NCBI RefSeq assembly: GCF_039939195.1
Contig: NZ_JBDUUH010000010.1
Span: 62,001-126,000 of the forward strand
Reading direction: 5' to 3'
Source of the DNA: Foliimonas ilicis
Lineage (GTDB): Bacteria > Pseudomonadota > Alphaproteobacteria > Rhizobiales > Rhizobiaceae
Length of the DNA stretch: 64,000 bases
Shown: positions 50,315-58,743 of the stretch, in pieces
How positions within the stretch are numbered: the stretch's first letter is position 1
Layout: every line of letters starts with the position of its first letter
Program-made: the position numbers and the translations under genes
Notes under the pieces: model-generated
Database searches by the model: none
Seen by the model: only the letters and a program-made list of their open reading frames with translations
Told to the model about the DNA's origin: nothing

Positions 50315-50372
50315 CAATCCATCGTCTGCCGGTAATCCGGCATCGTTAAAATTGCCAAAACGAGGATTAAAC

Positions 50373-51215
50373 ATGACTGCGATCAGTGTCTCCAATCTCT
50401 CGAAGCACTACGGGAAAACCAGAGCTCTCCACAATGTCTCGCTCGAACTCAAGCGCGGCGAGATGGTCGCCCTTATCGGTGCGTCCGGTTCGGGCAAGAG
50501 TACGCTTATTCGTCATCTTGCCGGGCTGGAGACAGGCGAAGGCAACACCAGCCGTGTCGAAGTGCTCGGACAAGTAACGCAGTCCGGCGGACGGCTGGCG
50601 CGTACCGTTCGCCGCGGTGTCGTCTCCGTAATCTTCCAGCAGTTCAATCTGATCGGCCGGCTCTCGGTCCTGACCAATGTTCTGGTCGGCAATCTGGGTC
50701 GCGTACCGCGCTGGCGCGGCACACTCGGTATTTTCAAGCAGGATGAGAAGGAAAAAGCGCGCAAGGCGCTTGCCCGCGTGGGCATCCCGCAGGTTGCCGC
50801 GCAGCGCTCATCTACGCTTTCAGGGGGTCAGCAGCAGCGCGCTGCGATCGCACGCACGCTCGTTCAGGAGGCGGAAATTCTCATCGCCGACGAACCGATC
50901 TCGGCGCTCGATCCTTCCGCGGCACGGCGGGTGATGGATGTCCTCGCAAACATCAACGTCCAGGACAAGATCACCGTGCTCGTGTCGCTTCATCAGGTCG
51001 AGTATGCGCGGCGCTACTGCAAACGCACCGTGGCCATGCGTGATGGACGCATCGTCTATGACGGGCCATCGACAGCGCTCTCAAACGCATTCCTTGCGGA
51101 GCTTTACGGCGCCGCCTCGGAAGAACTGGTCCTGCCGGACATGCCGGCAGAACATGTAACGCCCGCCTTCATGGCAGGCTCGAATGGCCATCAGCCGGTC
51201 CGCATGACCGCCTGA
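50373..51215 (+). CDS. phnC: phosphonate ABC transporter ATP-binding protein PhnC
   Basis: This 280-residue ATPase has Walker A GASGSGKS near residues 35-42, LSGGQQQR, Walker B LIADEPISALD and the PhnC-type segment VSVIFQQFNLIGRLSVLTNVL. It energises the PhnDE phosphonate importer. I chose the ATG at 50373 behind GAGG, not an ATG 21 bases earlier. Confidence 0.94.
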   Translation: MTAISVSNLSKHYGKTRALHNVSLELKRGEMVALIGASGSGKSTLIRHLAGLETGEGNTSRVEVLGQVTQSGGRLARTVRRGVVSVIFQQFNLIGRLSVLTNVLVGNLGRVPRWRGTLGIFKQDEKEKARKALARVGIPQVAAQRSSTLSGGQQQRAAIARTLVQEAEILIADEPISALDPSAARRVMDVLANINVQDKITVLVSLHQVEYARRYCKRTVAMRDGRIVYDGPSTALSNAFLAELYGAASEELVLPDMPAEHVTPAFMAGSNGHQPVRMTA

Positions 51216-51239
51216 TCTTTCCAACCACCGGAGTCTAAA

Positions 51240-52229
51240 ATGAACACCACACTGAAAAGAATGGCGGCGGCTTCGTTCGCCTGCCTGTTATCCTCGGCCG
51301 CGTTCGCGCAGGACGTCATCAACTTTGGCATCATTTCGACCGAGTCCCAGCAAAACCTCAAAACCACCTGGGAACCGTTGCTTGAAGACATGGCTGAGAA
51401 AACCGGCCTTGAAGTGAAGCCTTTCTTCGCCTCCGACTATGCAGGCATTGTCGAGGGCATGCGCTTTGGCAAGGTGCAGATGGCTTGGTACGGAAACAAA
51501 TCGGCCATGGAAGCCGTTGACCGCGCCGATGGCGAGGTCTTCATCCAGAGCGTGCCGGTTGGCGGCGAGCCCGGTTATTGGTCGGTGATCATCGTACCTA
51601 AGGATTCACCGATCCAGTCGGTCGATGAAGTCCTGAAATGCGACAAGTCCCTGAATTTCGGCCTCGGCGATCCGAACTCCACTTCCGGTTACCTCGTGCC
51701 GATGACCTTCGTGTTCAGCGCCCGGAATATTGACCCGAAAAACTGCTTCAAGAACATCACCAACGCCAATCACGAAACAAACGCGATGGCGGTTGCCAAC
51801 AAGCAGGTCGATGCGGCGGCGAACAACACCGAAAACATGGCGCTGATCAAGCAGAACCAGCCGAAAGCCTTCGAGAAAATCCGTGAAGTCTGGCGCTCCC
51901 CGCTCATCCCGTCGGACCCGATCGTCTGGCGCAAGGATTTGCCGGAAGAAACAAAGACAAAGATCCGCGACTTCTTCCTGACCTACGGCACCGACAAATC
52001 GACGGGTGATGTGCCGGAAGAAAAGAAGATCCTCGCCGCACTCAAATGGGCGCCGTTCCGCACCTCATCGGACAAGCAACTCCTGCCTATCCGCGTCATG
52101 GAACTCACGAAGTCGATCTCGCAGACCGAGGCGGATGCTTCGCTTGCTGACGATGCCAAGGCTGCAAAACTGAGAGAACTGAACGAGCAGAAAGCCAAAT
52201 ACGAGGCCGAACTCGCTACTTCGGGCTGA
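51240..52229 (+). CDS. phnD: phosphonate ABC transporter substrate-binding protein PhnD
   Basis: This 329-residue periplasmic protein has a Sec signal peptide (cleavage after AAFA near residue 22-23) and the PhnD-type phosphonate pocket region (ISTESQQNLKTTWEPLLEDM near residue 33) with GDPNSTSGYLVP near residue 141. It binds alkyl- or aminoalkylphosphonates. It precedes phnE, with a strong hairpin in between. Confidence 0.94.
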   Translation: MNTTLKRMAAASFACLLSSAAFAQDVINFGIISTESQQNLKTTWEPLLEDMAEKTGLEVKPFFASDYAGIVEGMRFGKVQMAWYGNKSAMEAVDRADGEVFIQSVPVGGEPGYWSVIIVPKDSPIQSVDEVLKCDKSLNFGLGDPNSTSGYLVPMTFVFSARNIDPKNCFKNITNANHETNAMAVANKQVDAAANNTENMALIKQNQPKAFEKIREVWRSPLIPSDPIVWRKDLPEETKTKIRDFFLTYGTDKSTGDVPEEKKILAALKWAPFRTSSDKQLLPIRVMELTKSISQTEADASLADDAKAAKLRELNEQKAKYEAELATSG

Positions 52230-52243
52230 TCACGCCCGCGCGG

Positions 52244-52278
52244 AGGAGCGGCCGGCAGAGCCGCTCCTTTCTCTTTCC
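52244..52278 (+). terminator. attenuating terminator-like hairpin between phnD and phnE
   Basis: A perfect 9-base-pair stem AGGAGCGGC / GCCGCTCCT with a 7-base loop is followed by TTCTCTTTCC. It lies 14 bases after the phnD stop. It probably reduces expression of phnE and the downstream genes relative to phnD, or protects the phnD end of the mRNA. Confidence 0.6.
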
Positions 52279-52312
52279 AAGTTTTAGCCTGCCACGACGC
52301 GAGTGCACGGAA

Positions 52313-53179
52313 ATGGACCACACGGCATCGACCAACGGCCGCTCACAAGACGGAGTGCCGCATTCGAATTCCCTCAATGCCCCGTCTCAGGCACCGGCAC
52401 CGGCACCCGAAAGCGCACGCGCCAAAGGGGGACTGCGCAATCTGTTCATGCTGGCCGCGCTCTTCATCGTTTTGGGAGTGAGTTGGGGACCGGCTGAAAT
52501 GAGCCGCTGGACCTATCTGTTCACCGATTCCGGCAATATGGCCGAATATGCCAGCGGGTTCCTGCGTCCCGACTTCACGGACTGGCGTTTCTATCTCGAA
52601 GAGATAGTGGTGACGATCCAGATCGCCGTCTGGGGAACGTTTCTAGCGGTCATTCTGTCAATTCCCTTTGGCATCCTGTCGGCTCACAACATGGTGCCAT
52701 GGTGGGTTCTGCAGCCGGTCCGAAGGCTGATGGATTTGTTTCGCGCCATCCACGAAGTGGTGTTCGCGGTGCTGTTCGTGGTGGCCGTGGGACTCGGCCC
52801 TTTCGCGGGTGTCATGGCGCTGTTCATTCACACGACGGGCATATTGGCCAAGCTTTTTTCGGAAGCGGTGGAGGCCATCGATCCGAGACCGGTGGAGGCC
52901 ATACGCACAACCGGCGCCTCCCGCATCCAGCAGGTTATATACGGCGTCATCCCGCAGGTACTGCCGCTTTGGATTTCCTATTCGCTCTACCGGCTGGAAT
53001 CGAATATCCGCTCGGCAACCGTGCTTGGCATCATCGGCGCAGGCGGCATAGGGCAGGTGCTCTTTGAATCGATCCGCGCATTCTATTATCCGGAATCGGC
53101 CGCGATCCTGTTGATCATCGTGCTGACCGTAACCGCGATGGACCTGATCTCGCAGCAGCTTCGCAGGCTGGTGATCTGA
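52313..53179 (+). CDS. phnE: phosphonate ABC transporter permease PhnE
   Basis: This 288-residue permease has a polar N-terminal extension of about 45 residues rich in proline and alanine, six membrane segments, and the PhnE-type EAA region (VEAIRTTGASRIQQVIYGVIPQVLP). It ends IRAFYYPESAAILLIIVLTV..., typical of the family. It is one subunit of a single-permease system, unlike relatives with PhnE1 and PhnE2. DUF1045 follows immediately. Confidence 0.93.
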   Translation: MDHTASTNGRSQDGVPHSNSLNAPSQAPAPAPESARAKGGLRNLFMLAALFIVLGVSWGPAEMSRWTYLFTDSGNMAEYASGFLRPDFTDWRFYLEEIVVTIQIAVWGTFLAVILSIPFGILSAHNMVPWWVLQPVRRLMDLFRAIHEVVFAVLFVVAVGLGPFAGVMALFIHTTGILAKLFSEAVEAIDPRPVEAIRTTGASRIQQVIYGVIPQVLPLWISYSLYRLESNIRSATVLGIIGAGGIGQVLFESIRAFYYPESAAILLIIVLTVTAMDLISQQLRRLVI

Positions 53180-53180
53180 G

Positions 53181-53861
53181 ATGCGTGTCGCGATTTACTT
53201 CACACCGGCGCAGGACGATCCCCTGACCCAAAATGCGGCACACTGGCTCGGCCGTGACGCATTCGACGGTAAGCCGACGCGTGGTGACGATCCAGAAAGC
53301 GATGCGATCGTGGCTGATCCCGCCAGATACGGATTCCATGCAACGCTCAAAGCGCCGTTTCACCTTGCAGCGGGCAAGACACTGGCCGAGTTGAACACGG
53401 CCCTTGCCAGCTTTTCAAGCACCCGCGCAGGCATATCGCTCGGCCCTCTTTCCCTGACGCGTATCGGGAGCTTTCTCGCTCTGACGCCGCACGAAAAATC
53501 TGATGCCCTCGCGGCGTTGGAGGCAGATGTCCGCACCGCCTTCGAACCATTTCGCGCATCGCTTACTGAAGCTGAAATCGCCCGTCGGCGACCGGATAAA
53601 CTATCGACCCGGCAACGGCAAAACCTCGAACATTGGGGCTATCCGCATGTCGGCCCTGATTTTCGCTTCCACATGACGCTGACCGGCCCGATCGATGAGA
53701 CGGCGCTGGGCTTGGCGGAAAATCGGCTCCGTGCCCAATTCGGCGATTTGCTGGATCGCGCGGTCGTCGTCGACGCCCTGTCCCTGTTCGTCGAACCCGA
53801 ACCCCGTTCCCCATTCCTTATTCACACACGCCACAAATTGCGCGTGCCTGCCTACGGTTGA
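53181..53861 (+). CDS. DUF1045 family phosphonate-operon protein, putative 2H phosphoesterase
   Basis: This 226-residue protein belongs to the DUF1045 family found in alphaproteobacterial phn operons. Two histidine motifs, HATL (53-56) and HMTL (164-167), give the H-x-T pair of the 2H phosphoesterase superfamily, whose members hydrolyse cyclic phosphodiesters. The gene starts one base after the phnE stop and ends four bases before phnM. No phnP gene is present, so it could hydrolyse the 5-phosphoribosyl 1,2-cyclic phosphate made by PhnJ. That function is inference. Confidence 0.86.
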   Translation: MRVAIYFTPAQDDPLTQNAAHWLGRDAFDGKPTRGDDPESDAIVADPARYGFHATLKAPFHLAAGKTLAELNTALASFSSTRAGISLGPLSLTRIGSFLALTPHEKSDALAALEADVRTAFEPFRASLTEAEIARRRPDKLSTRQRQNLEHWGYPHVGPDFRFHMTLTGPIDETALGLAENRLRAQFGDLLDRAVVVDALSLFVEPEPRSPFLIHTRHKLRVPAYG

Positions 53862-53865
53862 AACA

Positions 53866-55005
53866 ATGACCCATGAACACATCTTCACCAACGCCCGCAT
53901 CATCCTTGCCGACGAGATCGTGCATGGCACGCTTGTCGTTCGCGACGGGAAAATTTCAGACATAGCTTCGGGAGCTACTCGCGCCGGTGAAGATTTTGAT
54001 GGCGACACGCTGATCCCCGGCTGCGTGGAATTGCACACCGACCATCTCGAAACCCATCTCCAGCCCCGCCCGAAGGTTCGGTGGAATCTCGACGCCGCGC
54101 TGCAGGCGCATGATGGCCAGATCGCAACCTCAGGCATCACCACAGTCTTCGATGCGCTTCGCGTCGGCCTGGAAGGCGACACGGAATTTGGCGCAGCCGA
54201 TATGTCGGCGATGGCCGAGACGATTGCCGCAGCAAGCGCCGACGGGCGGCTGCGTGCCGATCACTTCATCCATCTGCGTTGCGAAGTATCCGTGCCGGAT
54301 GTCGTCGAGCATTTCGATTTGATCAGCAGCAACGACCGCGTCCGGCTTGCCTCTTTGATGGACCACGCGCCTGGCCAGCGTCAGTTCGTCAGCCTCGAAG
54401 CCTATCGCATCTACTACCAGGGCAAGAAGAAACTCTCCGACATCGAATTCCAGGCCTATAGCGACAGACGTATCGCCGAATCCGAAGCCAATTCGGACCG
54501 TAACCGCCGGCTCATCGCGGAGCGCTGCGCTGCATCGAAAATAGCGATGGCCTCGCATGACGACGCGACCGCCGCGCATGTCGAGGAAAGTGTGACGCTC
54601 GGCATCTCGTTGGCTGAATTCCCAACGACTATTGAAGCCGCAACACTGTCGCGGACTTCCGGCCTGCATGTTCTGATGGGTGCGCCAAATGTCGTTCGCG
54701 GCGGTTCACATTCCGGCAATGTCTCGGCCTTAGACCTCCTGCAGGCCGATGCGCTCGACATCCTGTCATCGGACTACGTGCCGTTCAGCCTCGTTCAGGC
54801 CGCCTTTCTGCTCACTGAACGCGCCGATATCGACCTTCCGCACGCCATCCGGTTGATTTCCGCCAATCCGGCCGATGCGGCCGGGCTGACCGATCGCGGA
54901 CGCATCGAGATCGGTCGTCGCGCCGACCTCGCACGCGTCAACAGCATGAAAGACCGCCCGCCCCGCGTTTCAGCCGTCTGGCGAGAAGGCAAGCGCGTTG
55001 CATGA
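53866..55005 (+). CDS. phnM: alpha-D-ribose 1-methylphosphonate 5-triphosphate diphosphatase PhnM
   Basis: This 379-residue amidohydrolase-type enzyme removes pyrophosphate from the ribose 1-phosphonate triphosphate. Its metal-binding start is ELHTDHLETHL (H57, H60, H64), followed by later conserved histidines and an aspartate (HDDATA, SSDYVP). I chose the ATG at 53866, four bases after the DUF1045 stop; a frame from 53695 overlaps it. It ends the phn operon in this window; no phnN follows. Confidence 0.95.
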   Translation: MTHEHIFTNARIILADEIVHGTLVVRDGKISDIASGATRAGEDFDGDTLIPGCVELHTDHLETHLQPRPKVRWNLDAALQAHDGQIATSGITTVFDALRVGLEGDTEFGAADMSAMAETIAAASADGRLRADHFIHLRCEVSVPDVVEHFDLISSNDRVRLASLMDHAPGQRQFVSLEAYRIYYQGKKKLSDIEFQAYSDRRIAESEANSDRNRRLIAERCAASKIAMASHDDATAAHVEESVTLGISLAEFPTTIEAATLSRTSGLHVLMGAPNVVRGGSHSGNVSALDLLQADALDILSSDYVPFSLVQAAFLLTERADIDLPHAIRLISANPADAAGLTDRGRIEIGRRADLARVNSMKDRPPRVSAVWREGKRVA

Positions 55006-55133
55006 GGGGCCTTTGTAATGGTGACTGGAGTAGCGACCTCCTGCAGCACCATTTGGATTTCTCAATGCCGCTTTTGGTGGGGCCTAGCTCAGCGCAAAAC
55101 GGGGCGCGAAAAGCGCTACCGGACCCGCTTTAC

Positions 55134-56573
55134 CTACTGCGCCCAGTCGATTTGCATGGAAATCAGATCGAGTTGACCATTACCTCCACCAAAATTGAGC
55201 ATTCCCAGTCTTTCCTCGAATTCGATATAGAACGGGCTAAGGTCGGGCATGGCCTGCATGGGACTGGCGGTTCCGCCAAAATGCAAATCGTCATATGAGA
55301 CATCGATGTTCAGCGCGTCCCATTCCTCGCTGTATTTAGGCACGTAGCCATCCTTGTTCGAAGACATGTCAAATCGGTCGACAGGCATACGCCCGGTGTT
55401 TGGGTCGCCTTCGAATTTTGACGTTTTAAGAAGCAGCAGCTCCCATTTATCCAACGGCTTTCGCCCGGCCAGACGATGCAGAGCATAATTCTCATTGAAC
55501 TCTTCCCTACCATCCCATCCGAAGAGACGTTCAGCAGAACTGGCTTCCAACCAGTCCGGCAGCCGGCACATTGCGTTCGCGGACGTCTGTACTGGCGTTG
55601 GCGGCTCGCATTCGGCCCCTGTGAACTCTTCCTCCGTCAGCCAGATTGCGGCGAATGTGGAGTAGAGAATGTCCTTGCTGCGGAATTCCATCGGGTGCCG
55701 ATTGCGAAGGTGGTCGAGAAATGGCTGCAAATCCGGCTCAATGGTTTCGGGCAATTCCCGACCGTCGAAAACCATGTTCATCAGATCGGAAACCGCGTCG
55801 GAGCTCTTGGTTTCGCTGCTGGAGTCGCTGAACAGTGCAAGCGCCATATATTGTGGTCCCTTGACCCTGTAAGGCTCCGGCACCCGAACTGTGAAATGAT
55901 GTTCGAGTGGAAAGCCGCACTTGCTCGATAGCGGCCATTGCAGCGAAGAAATGCCGCGAGGCAAGCCACAGCACCAACCGTTGGGTGCGACGCTACCGCG
56001 AGGCCGCAGAGCAGGCACAATGCTAACGTCAAATGTTTGGGACGGCTTCGCCAGCGGTATCGGCCCCCTGTCCGGGTAGACAGCCAGGGGATTGTCGATC
56101 GACATACGAGTTATACGCCCGTGACCAACCTCGACGAACAGCTCGGCGCCGTTTTTCAATTTCGACGTGCCGAAACGGTAGGGATAATTGGGGGGAGCAG
56201 CACTGAGCTTGAGCTGAGGATGCGTCTGCAGGACATCAGCTTCGGGCATCAGCATGTGCAAGCCTTCCACTCCCGCGCCGGAATCGAAATTATATAGAAA
56301 CTTCGTCTGACCGACATTGCCGTCGCGGTCGAGGCGCGCGACGAACCGGAAATGCTCTTCGAGATATTTTATCCATCCGGCTTCCTCTGGACGAGGCTCA
56401 CGCCAACGATCTCCCATCGCAGCGGCCAGTTTTTCCTTCGGGTCGCCCGGTCGAATGGCCGCGAGCGCCTTCGTATCGGTCTGTCCAGAGTTTGCAGCCA
56501 TCACGAACCTTCCCGGCAAGATTGACCCGAAGAATGATGCAATCATAAAAAACCGTCGCCGGGTAAAAATCAC
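55134..56573 (-). CDS. uncharacterised exported protein
   Basis: I do not recognise this 479-residue protein. The N-terminus has twin-arginine-like residues (TRRRFF, 4-9), a hydrophobic stretch to about residue 24 and a possible cleavage site after VMAAN. Residues 41-60 (IRPGDPKEKLAAAMGD) recall the beginning of some immunity-type or SMI1-like proteins, and the C-terminal half has many aromatic and acidic residues (WELLLLKTS, MSSNKDGY, FEERLGMLNFGGGNG). It is transcribed against phnM and has no operon partner. GC appears slightly lower than the neighbours (about 55-57 percent in sampled lines). Function unknown. Confidence 0.6.
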   Translation of the reverse strand: MIFTRRRFFMIASFFGSILPGRFVMAANSGQTDTKALAAIRPGDPKEKLAAAMGDRWREPRPEEAGWIKYLEEHFRFVARLDRDGNVGQTKFLYNFDSGAGVEGLHMLMPEADVLQTHPQLKLSAAPPNYPYRFGTSKLKNGAELFVEVGHGRITRMSIDNPLAVYPDRGPIPLAKPSQTFDVSIVPALRPRGSVAPNGWCCGLPRGISSLQWPLSSKCGFPLEHHFTVRVPEPYRVKGPQYMALALFSDSSSETKSSDAVSDLMNMVFDGRELPETIEPDLQPFLDHLRNRHPMEFRSKDILYSTFAAIWLTEEEFTGAECEPPTPVQTSANAMCRLPDWLEASSAERLFGWDGREEFNENYALHRLAGRKPLDKWELLLLKTSKFEGDPNTGRMPVDRFDMSSNKDGYVPKYSEEWDALNIDVSYDDLHFGGTASPMQAMPDLSPFYIEFEERLGMLNFGGGNGQLDLISMQIDWAQ

Positions 56574-56699
56574 TGCGGCCTCTTGTCGTCCTTTGGTCCC
56601 TGCGATTTCTATATATGTTTGGCCGAGAAAACGAAAAACACCCAGCTCGCGCGGTTAACGGCGATCAAAGCCGGTCGTAAACCCGTCAAAAGCCTTCCC
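56574..56699. other. intergenic region upstream of orphan exported-protein gene
   Basis: This 126-base gap is between the orphan gene start and the stop of the FAD oxidoreductase gene, both on the minus strand. I see no clear promoter or repeat in it. The upstream part is AT-richer than the neighbouring genes. Confidence 0.4.
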
Positions 56700-58025
56700 C
56701 TAAAAATCCGCGACTTTGCCCCATGCCGCCGCGTTCAAACGTTCCGGGCGGTATGGCACGGGGTCTACGATCGGTTCATGGCCGGTAATGATATCTGCGA
56801 TCAGATGTCCGGCACCGGGGCCGATGCCGAAACCATGGCCGCTGAAGCCCGCTGCGAGGATGAAACCCGGTATGCCTCCCGCTTCACCGATCGCGGGCAC
56901 GCCATCGGGCGTGCTGTCGATATAGCCGGCCCAAATATCAGAGACCGGAATCTGGTCGAGTTCGGGGAAAAGCTCGCAGGCTCTTCGATGTGTCAGGCGA
57001 ATTTGCTTCATATCGGGCTTGGGGTCGAGGATGCGGTTTTCTTCCATCGGCGTCACCTCATCGAGCGACCACTTCTTCAGCGTTTCATGGCCCTGACACC
57101 ATCCCTGAAATGCTCCCGGAGCAAGGCTGCGCCAGCGGCGCGCGAACATCGGTACGAATTCACGACTGAATCTCAATTGCTGGGGGGTCGGATCGACCCG
57201 CGCGCGACCGCTTATCGCCAGCGTATATCCGCCATTGCCGCGCCTCGTCAGCGATACTTGTGCCGTGTGCAGCGCATCCGGCAGGCCATTCGCGCCCGGC
57301 GCGACGGCAAGAATGGATGAGCGCACCGCAGCCTGCGGAAAACGGATACCGAGCTGATTACAGAATGAGGAAGCCCACGCGCCTCCAGCCATGACCACCG
57401 TTTTCGTGCGGATAGTGCCTGCTTCCGTGACCACTCCGCTGACTCGTCCGGCACTCAGTTCGATCCCGCGGGCAGCGCAATTCTGGTGCACGGTTCCACC
57501 GTTTGTCATGATCGCGCGCGCCACAGCCGGAACGGCCCTGGACGGATCGGCTGTGCCGTCGGATGGCGAAAACACGCCGCCTTTCCACTTGCGACCAGTC
57601 CCTCTACCGCGGTCGGAGGCTTCTTCCGTGCTCAACATATGAGTTGTGACGCCAACCGTTTTCGCGAAGTCACGCCACTTTGCCCATCCTGCAAGCTCGT
57701 TTTCGTCCTGCGAAAGGTAGAGAAGTCCGCAACGGCGGAATCCGATGTCTTCCCCGGTTTCTTCCGCCACTTTGTCCCAAAGATCGAGGCTTTTCGTCGC
57801 CATCGGCAGTTCGCGCGCGTCGCGATTCTGCTGGCGGCACCAGCCCCAATTGCGGCTCGATTGCTCGGCGGCTATGCGGCCCTTTTCGAGTAGGGCGACT
57901 TTAACGCCGCGTCTCGCCAGATAGTACGCTGTAAACACACCGACCACGCCGCCGCCAATCACGACGGCATCCGCCTCTGTAGGCAAGACGGGCGTCGTAT
58001 CGATGTGCATGAGCGGCGCGGACAT
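56700..58025 (-). CDS. FAD-dependent oxidoreductase (DadA/glycine oxidase-like)
   Basis: This 441-residue flavoprotein of the D-amino-acid oxidase superfamily has the FAD motif GGGVVG (24-29) ending at LLEKGR, a WGWCRQQNRD segment near residue 58 and a C-terminal AGFSGHGFGIGPGAGHLIAD. It would oxidise an amino acid or N-alkyl amino acid. It is divergent from an Lrp-type regulator at 58254, which probably controls it. I chose the ATG at 58025, with TGGAGAC about 8 bases before it. Confidence 0.88.
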   Translation of the reverse strand: MSAPLMHIDTTPVLPTEADAVVIGGGVVGVFTAYYLARRGVKVALLEKGRIAAEQSSRNWGWCRQQNRDARELPMATKSLDLWDKVAEETGEDIGFRRCGLLYLSQDENELAGWAKWRDFAKTVGVTTHMLSTEEASDRGRGTGRKWKGGVFSPSDGTADPSRAVPAVARAIMTNGGTVHQNCAARGIELSAGRVSGVVTEAGTIRTKTVVMAGGAWASSFCNQLGIRFPQAAVRSSILAVAPGANGLPDALHTAQVSLTRRGNGGYTLAISGRARVDPTPQQLRFSREFVPMFARRWRSLAPGAFQGWCQGHETLKKWSLDEVTPMEENRILDPKPDMKQIRLTHRRACELFPELDQIPVSDIWAGYIDSTPDGVPAIGEAGGIPGFILAAGFSGHGFGIGPGAGHLIADIITGHEPIVDPVPYRPERLNAAAWGKVADF

Positions 58026-58253
58026 AGACGAGTCTCCAGAGTTTCGCACATCGTAATGCGCAAGCCGCCAACCCATAAGTCAGAGATTGCCTCTGCACAG
58101 AATATCCTACGGTTCGCGAAGCTTCAGACAGGTGATTATTGCGAAGATGGGTGCGCCGCTTCATGCCTCATCCGAAGTTGGAAAGCCGGTTTGCAGCCGC
58201 AGGTGAAAAGGGTAATAATCCGGCCTGAAATAGCAGGAATTCACGATTTGCCC
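58026..58253. promoter_or_regulatory. divergent control region between DadA-like and Lrp-type genes
   Basis: This 228-base region serves both genes. It contains CAGAG-ATTGC-CTCTG, a 5-base inverted repeat near 58081-58095, and AAGGGTAATAATCC close to the lrp start. I found no perfect Lrp consensus. A short repeat of this size may be fortuitous. Confidence 0.35.
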
Positions 58254-58730
58254 ATGAAACTCGACAGAATCGACCTCAAGATTCTCTACGAATTGCAAAA
58301 GAATGGGCGGATCACGAATGTCGAGCTGGCAGAACTCGTGCATCTTTCGCCAAGCCCCTGTCTCATGCGGGTTAAAAAGCTGCAGGCCGAAGGCTTTATT
58401 ACGGGCTATTCCGCACAGATCGACGTTTCCAGGCTCGGCCAGACATTGACCGTTTTCACGGAAATTACCCTGAAGAACCACAGGCAAATCGATTTTGCGC
58501 GCTTCCTTGCCACGGTCGAAAAGATCGATTCAGTGATCGAATGTCATCTGGTATCGGGCGGCTACGATTACCTTATGAAGTTCGTCACCGCCGGTATCGT
58601 CGAATATCAGACGATCATGGAACGTCTGATCGACATGGATGTTGGCATCGACAAATATTTCAGTTTCGTCGTTCTGAAATCACCAATCGTCAAGACGCAT
58701 CTGCCTCTCGACACGATGTTCGAGAAGTAG
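58254..58730 (+). CDS. Lrp/AsnC family transcriptional regulator
   Basis: This 158-residue regulator has an N-terminal helix-turn-helix (DRIDLKILYELQKNGRITNVELAEL, then LSPSPCLMRVKKL, residues 4-44) and a C-terminal RAM ligand-binding domain of about 90 residues. It is divergent from the DadA-like oxidase and convergent with the Dpp-type operon. Proteins of this class sense the amino acid their target gene degrades. Confidence 0.93.
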   Translation: MKLDRIDLKILYELQKNGRITNVELAELVHLSPSPCLMRVKKLQAEGFITGYSAQIDVSRLGQTLTVFTEITLKNHRQIDFARFLATVEKIDSVIECHLVSGGYDYLMKFVTAGIVEYQTIMERLIDMDVGIDKYFSFVVLKSPIVKTHLPLDTMFEK

Positions 58731-58743
58731 ACGCCCTGTCCGA

